A DNA stretch of 41,573 nucleotides from Rhodoferax sp. (lineage in GTDB: Bacteria > Pseudomonadota > Gammaproteobacteria > Burkholderiales > Burkholderiaceae_C). The stretch spans positions 1 to 41,573 of the forward strand of contig JAURGS010000001.1 of NCBI GenBank assembly GCA_030833685.1, given 5' to 3'. The first letter of the stretch is position 1; each line of letters starts with the position of its first letter. Below are positions 38,791 through 41,573 of this stretch, one piece after another. The position numbers and the translations under genes are program-made. Below the pieces are notes generated by a model. That model made no database searches, was not told the DNA's origin, and saw only the letters and a program-made list of their open reading frames with translations.

Positions 38791-39170
38791 CAGCATTTCC
38801 TTCTTTCGCACACACCCGCTTCGGGCCCGAGGGCTCGGCGTGGTGGCGCTGGGTTGTTACGCTTGTTCATGGAATCAGACGGGCGCCGTAACTTTCGCGT
38901 AGTCTGATCAAGCCCTGGCCGTTGAGGCATTGAGGGGGCGGGCTAAAGTAAGCAGGATTTTACCTTTTATCGCCTGGCCGGCGGACTCCATGGCCAGCCG
39001 TGCTCGAATGCGGGCGGACGCTTTAGGGTTTGCTCGGTTGGTTTTGATGCGCGTTACAAGGGGCCAGGCCCTTGGTCTACGCTTGAAATAGGGGCGAAAA
39101 TAGACACCGTCAGTCGTTGGCAGGTGCGCTAAGCCCTGTCTTTTAATATGGTTTCTTCACGCCCCTTGCC
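38791..39170. other. 380-base intergenic region between divergent transglycosylase and DUF349 genes
   Basis: I find no convincing coding frame, tRNA or named RNA here. The left end holds the ribosome site of the transglycosylase (minus strand). On the plus strand, TTGGCA at 39117-39122 and TTTAAT at 39142-39147 (spacing 19) are a weak promoter candidate for the DUF349 gene. The middle is GC-rich with short inverted stretches around 38980-39000 (CTGGCCGGCGG, ATGGCCAGCC), which I cannot assign. Confidence 0.4.
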
Positions 39171-41573
39171 ATGAACAACGCGTCGCATCACACCGATAGC
39201 CCTTCGGTCAGTCTCCACGAACTTGACCAGTGGACGTCGGGTGCTTTCTCGGCGCCCACATCGGCTGAACGGGTAGCGTCATTGCAGGCATGGTTGGCAA
39301 CATCGCCATCTGCCGAGCGCTTGCAGCTGGTCTACAAAGAGCTCAGTCACAAAGACAAGGGAGCAGCCAAACTCCTGCGTGAGCGTCTGGATGAAATCAA
39401 GCGCGACCGGGCGCAAAGTGAGCTGGCACAGGCCTGGGCTGAAAGAGCGCAAGGGTTGTTAGGGCAGGCGCTCATGAACCTGGCCGATGCCATGGCCTGG
39501 CAACGCGATGCAGCCAAGGCCGGCGCCCCCTTAAGCAAGGAGCCGCTTGCGGGCCTTAAAACTCAGCTGGCCGATCGGGTTCGCGCCACCGAGGATTTGC
39601 AGCACCGAGTGCAGGTTCAGCGCGAGGCGGCGGTATTGTTGGCGCAACGCATCGAGGTACTGTCGACTAAGTCGTGGGTAGACGCAGTGGCGAGCCAGCC
39701 AGGGCTTGAGGCTGATGTTCAACGTTGGCAGCAAGAGACCCAGGCGCTGGCCATCGAGCGCTGGTGGCCAGGTCTGGAGCACCGTTTCCAAGTGATGTTG
39801 GAGGACGCACGCTCGCAACTGCTGCAGGTCTGGGAGGCCTTTGGCGTGGCGCTACAGCAGGCCAAAACAGCCAGTGAGGACGCTCAGGCGCCTCTACCCC
39901 CGGTTCCCGTTTGGGCCGATGAGCTGCGCGCGTCCAGGTCTGAGTCTGATGCACCGGTTGTTCCTGAGGTTGTCGATCCCGCACTCAAAGCGCAAGCCGA
40001 GCAGAATGTGCGGGAGGTCTTGGCTAAGCTCGAAATAGAAGTTGCCGAAGGGCATGGCAAAGCCAGCGCCGGTGCTGCCACTGCCTTACGCGCTGCCTTG
40101 GCATCGCATGCTGGCCTGATCGACTCGCGCCTGGACAAGCGCGCTCACAGGGTGCTCTCTGCTGCCACTGAGCTGGAGAGCTGGCAGCGTTGGCGGGCCG
40201 ATCAAATTCGCGAAGAGTTGGTGACCAAGGCGCGTGCATTGGTACAGACGGAGTCGGGCCAGGCGCCTGGCGGACGAAAGCTGCAAGAGCAACTAAAGAC
40301 GCTGCGTCAAGCCTGGAAATTGACTGACCAAGGTGGGGTTCCGAACCACGCTTTGTGGAAAAAATTCGACAGCGCCTGTAACGAAGCCCACAAGCTTGTG
40401 GAGGCCTGGCTGAACCAGCGCAAGGCTGAAGCGGCGGCCGTGCAAGCGCAGCGCCAGGGATTGATTGATGAGCTGAAAGCCTGGGCGGCGCAGAACCGCA
40501 CGGCGCTTGACGATGACTGGCGGGGATTTGCGCGAATTTTGCATACCTTTGCGGAGCGTTGGCGCCAGGGCGGCCACCTCTCCGAAAAACAATTTGCGTC
40601 CCTGCATACCCAGTGGAAGAGCGCCATGGACGAGGCGGCTGCGCCCTTGAAGGACTTGCAGGCGCAAAGTCTCGCCAAACGCCAGCAACTGATTGAAGAA
40701 GCCAAGTCATTGACTGAGCATGCGCAGTTTCGCATTGAGGAAGTGAAAGCCTTGCAGCAACGCTGGCAAAGCGAAGCGCACGCGGTGCCGCTGGATCGGC
40801 GTCACGAGCAAAAACTTTGGGATGCGTTTAGAAAGCCGATTGACCAGGCGTTCGAGCGACGCAGTGCAGACCGCACCAAGGCTGAACAGGCGCTGGGTGC
40901 GCGTGACAGGCTTGTCCTGCAAGCTTCCGACGCACTTAAAGAAGCCAACGCGTCTGGTGATGCGCAAAAGATCAAGGCGGCCATGGACGCACTGCAGCAG
41001 GTGTTGCGTGGCGACGCTGGTTCGGGCGCGCCTTTGCACAATGCTGAGCCCGACCAGAGGCAGCCAGCGCACACCTTAGGGGAGTCCGCGCAAGACGTGG
41101 CCGACGCGCCTTCGTCAGACCCCTCAACAACATCGACGACAGCCGGTAGGGGTGAGGGCGTGGCCAAGCGCCCGGTTGTTGCGATGCGTGGGGATGATCG
41201 ACCCAGCGCCAAAATTTCAGCGCCGGCTGCGCCGCGTCCCCAGGCTGGTAAAGACCGCGGCGCGCGTGGGCCACGCGCAGGCTTTGAGGCAACGCGCCGT
41301 GATGCGCGCCCGGTGCGCCCAGATGCACCGCGCCTGGGCGAGCCTGCGTTCAGATCGCAACGCGATGCCATGGAACAGGCCGAATTGGCCTTGCGAAAAC
41401 TCGCTGCTCATGCCCATGGTGAGGCATTGACGCAGCTGCTGCTGGCCTGGCAACAGCGCGACGCCAACAAGGTGCCGTCGGCGCATGATTTGGGCAAGCG
41501 TTTGTCCGCCTCAGATCGGGCTATGTGGATCAAAGCACTATCGGATCAGGCTCACGGAGACAGTGGTGAGGCC
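39171..41573 (+). CDS. DUF349 domain-containing protein (3' truncated)
   Basis: From the ATG the frame is open without a stop to the last base of the window (801 codons seen). The protein is highly helical and rich in Ala, Gln, Glu and Lys, with coiled-coil character. DUF349 blocks recur: 'LESWQRWRADQIREELVTKA' near residue 333, 'LRQAWKLTDQGGVPNHALWKKFDSACNEA' near 380-405 and 'LWDAFRKPIDQAFERR' near 549. An Ala/Pro/Arg-rich linker follows (about 635-740), and a helical region near 745 begins again. DUF349 proteins are long cytoplasmic proteins of unknown function. No other gene follows in the window. Confidence 0.82.
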   Translation, partial: MNNASHHTDSPSVSLHELDQWTSGAFSAPTSAERVASLQAWLATSPSAERLQLVYKELSHKDKGAAKLLRERLDEIKRDRAQSELAQAWAERAQGLLGQALMNLADAMAWQRDAAKAGAPLSKEPLAGLKTQLADRVRATEDLQHRVQVQREAAVLLAQRIEVLSTKSWVDAVASQPGLEADVQRWQQETQALAIERWWPGLEHRFQVMLEDARSQLLQVWEAFGVALQQAKTASEDAQAPLPPVPVWADELRASRSESDAPVVPEVVDPALKAQAEQNVREVLAKLEIEVAEGHGKASAGAATALRAALASHAGLIDSRLDKRAHRVLSAATELESWQRWRADQIREELVTKARALVQTESGQAPGGRKLQEQLKTLRQAWKLTDQGGVPNHALWKKFDSACNEAHKLVEAWLNQRKAEAAAVQAQRQGLIDELKAWAAQNRTALDDDWRGFARILHTFAERWRQGGHLSEKQFASLHTQWKSAMDEAAAPLKDLQAQSLAKRQQLIEEAKSLTEHAQFRIEEVKALQQRWQSEAHAVPLDRRHEQKLWDAFRKPIDQAFERRSADRTKAEQALGARDRLVLQASDALKEANASGDAQKIKAAMDALQQVLRGDAGSGAPLHNAEPDQRQPAHTLGESAQDVADAPSSDPSTTSTTAGRGEGVAKRPVVAMRGDDRPSAKISAPAAPRPQAGKDRGARGPRAGFEATRRDARPVRPDAPRLGEPAFRSQRDAMEQAELALRKLAAHAHGEALTQLLLAWQQRDANKVPSAHDLGKRLSASDRAMWIKALSDQAHGDSGEA

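Noticed and set aside
1..41573. CRISPR arrays, tRNA/rRNA genes, insertion sequences, integrases, toxin-antitoxin or phage-defence genes
   Set aside because: I looked for regular direct repeats, T-loop-like tRNA motifs and transposase or integrase motifs on both strands and saw none. A covariance-model search would be needed to exclude small RNAs.

Overview
The window looks like chromosomal DNA of a betaproteobacterium, most likely Burkholderiales and probably Comamonadaceae. The evidence is the moderately high GC, the DUF2782 and BPSS1780-family proteins beside polA, thrB and uvrD, a glyA-nrdR pair, and densely packed genes with 4-base stop/start overlaps. I see no rRNA, tRNA, CRISPR array, insertion sequence, prophage or conjugation gene. 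The first gene (a glutathione S-transferase tail) and the last (a DUF349 protein) are cut by the window edges.

Layout. 1-2806: glutathione S-transferase end, then a minus-strand run of DUF924 protein, hotdog thioesterase, SH3-domain protein and M48 metalloprotease. 2915-9333: a pyrone-dicarboxylate-hydrolase-like amidohydrolase, an IclR regulator, and a complete five-gene branched-chain-amino-acid-type (Liv/HAA) ABC importer. Two palindromes lie between the regulator and the importer. 9481-18891: a nucleotide/nucleoside scavenging locus. It has a lipoprotein 5'-nucleotidase, an operon of ribokinase, nucleoside hydrolase and an isopenicillin-N-synthase-like 2-oxoglutarate/Fe(II) oxygenase, and divergently a BMP-type nucleoside ABC importer of one binding protein, one double ATPase and two permeases. 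18999-25792: small membrane protein, a short-chain dehydrogenase homologue without its catalytic Tyr and Lys, a YeeE/YedE sulfur transporter divergent from a membrane rhodanese, D-tartrate dehydratase, a Tat-type FecR-domain protein, GMP reductase and an unknown secreted protein. 25809-39170: mostly housekeeping genes (uvrD, BPSS1780 protein, thrB, DUF2782 protein, polA, LysE exporter, pirin, AEC transporter, nrdR, glyA, lytic transglycosylase). 39171 to the end: the large DUF349 protein.

How the genes work together. The 9.5-18.9 kb block reads as a full pathway: nucleotides are dephosphorylated outside the cytoplasm, nucleosides are imported, the N-glycosidic bond is cleaved, and ribose becomes ribose 5-phosphate. 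The oxygenase has no place in that textbook pathway and is the best candidate for new biochemistry, for instance oxidation of a released base. The IclR/Liv/amidohydrolase block could import and process an aromatic-derived acid rather than amino acids, but that is inference.

Other points of note. polA is split by an apparent one-base deletion. Six genes carry a -10-like hexamer exactly six bases before the ATG and no Shine-Dalgarno sequence, suggesting leaderless transcripts. Both ABC importers have a strong hairpin just after the binding-protein gene.
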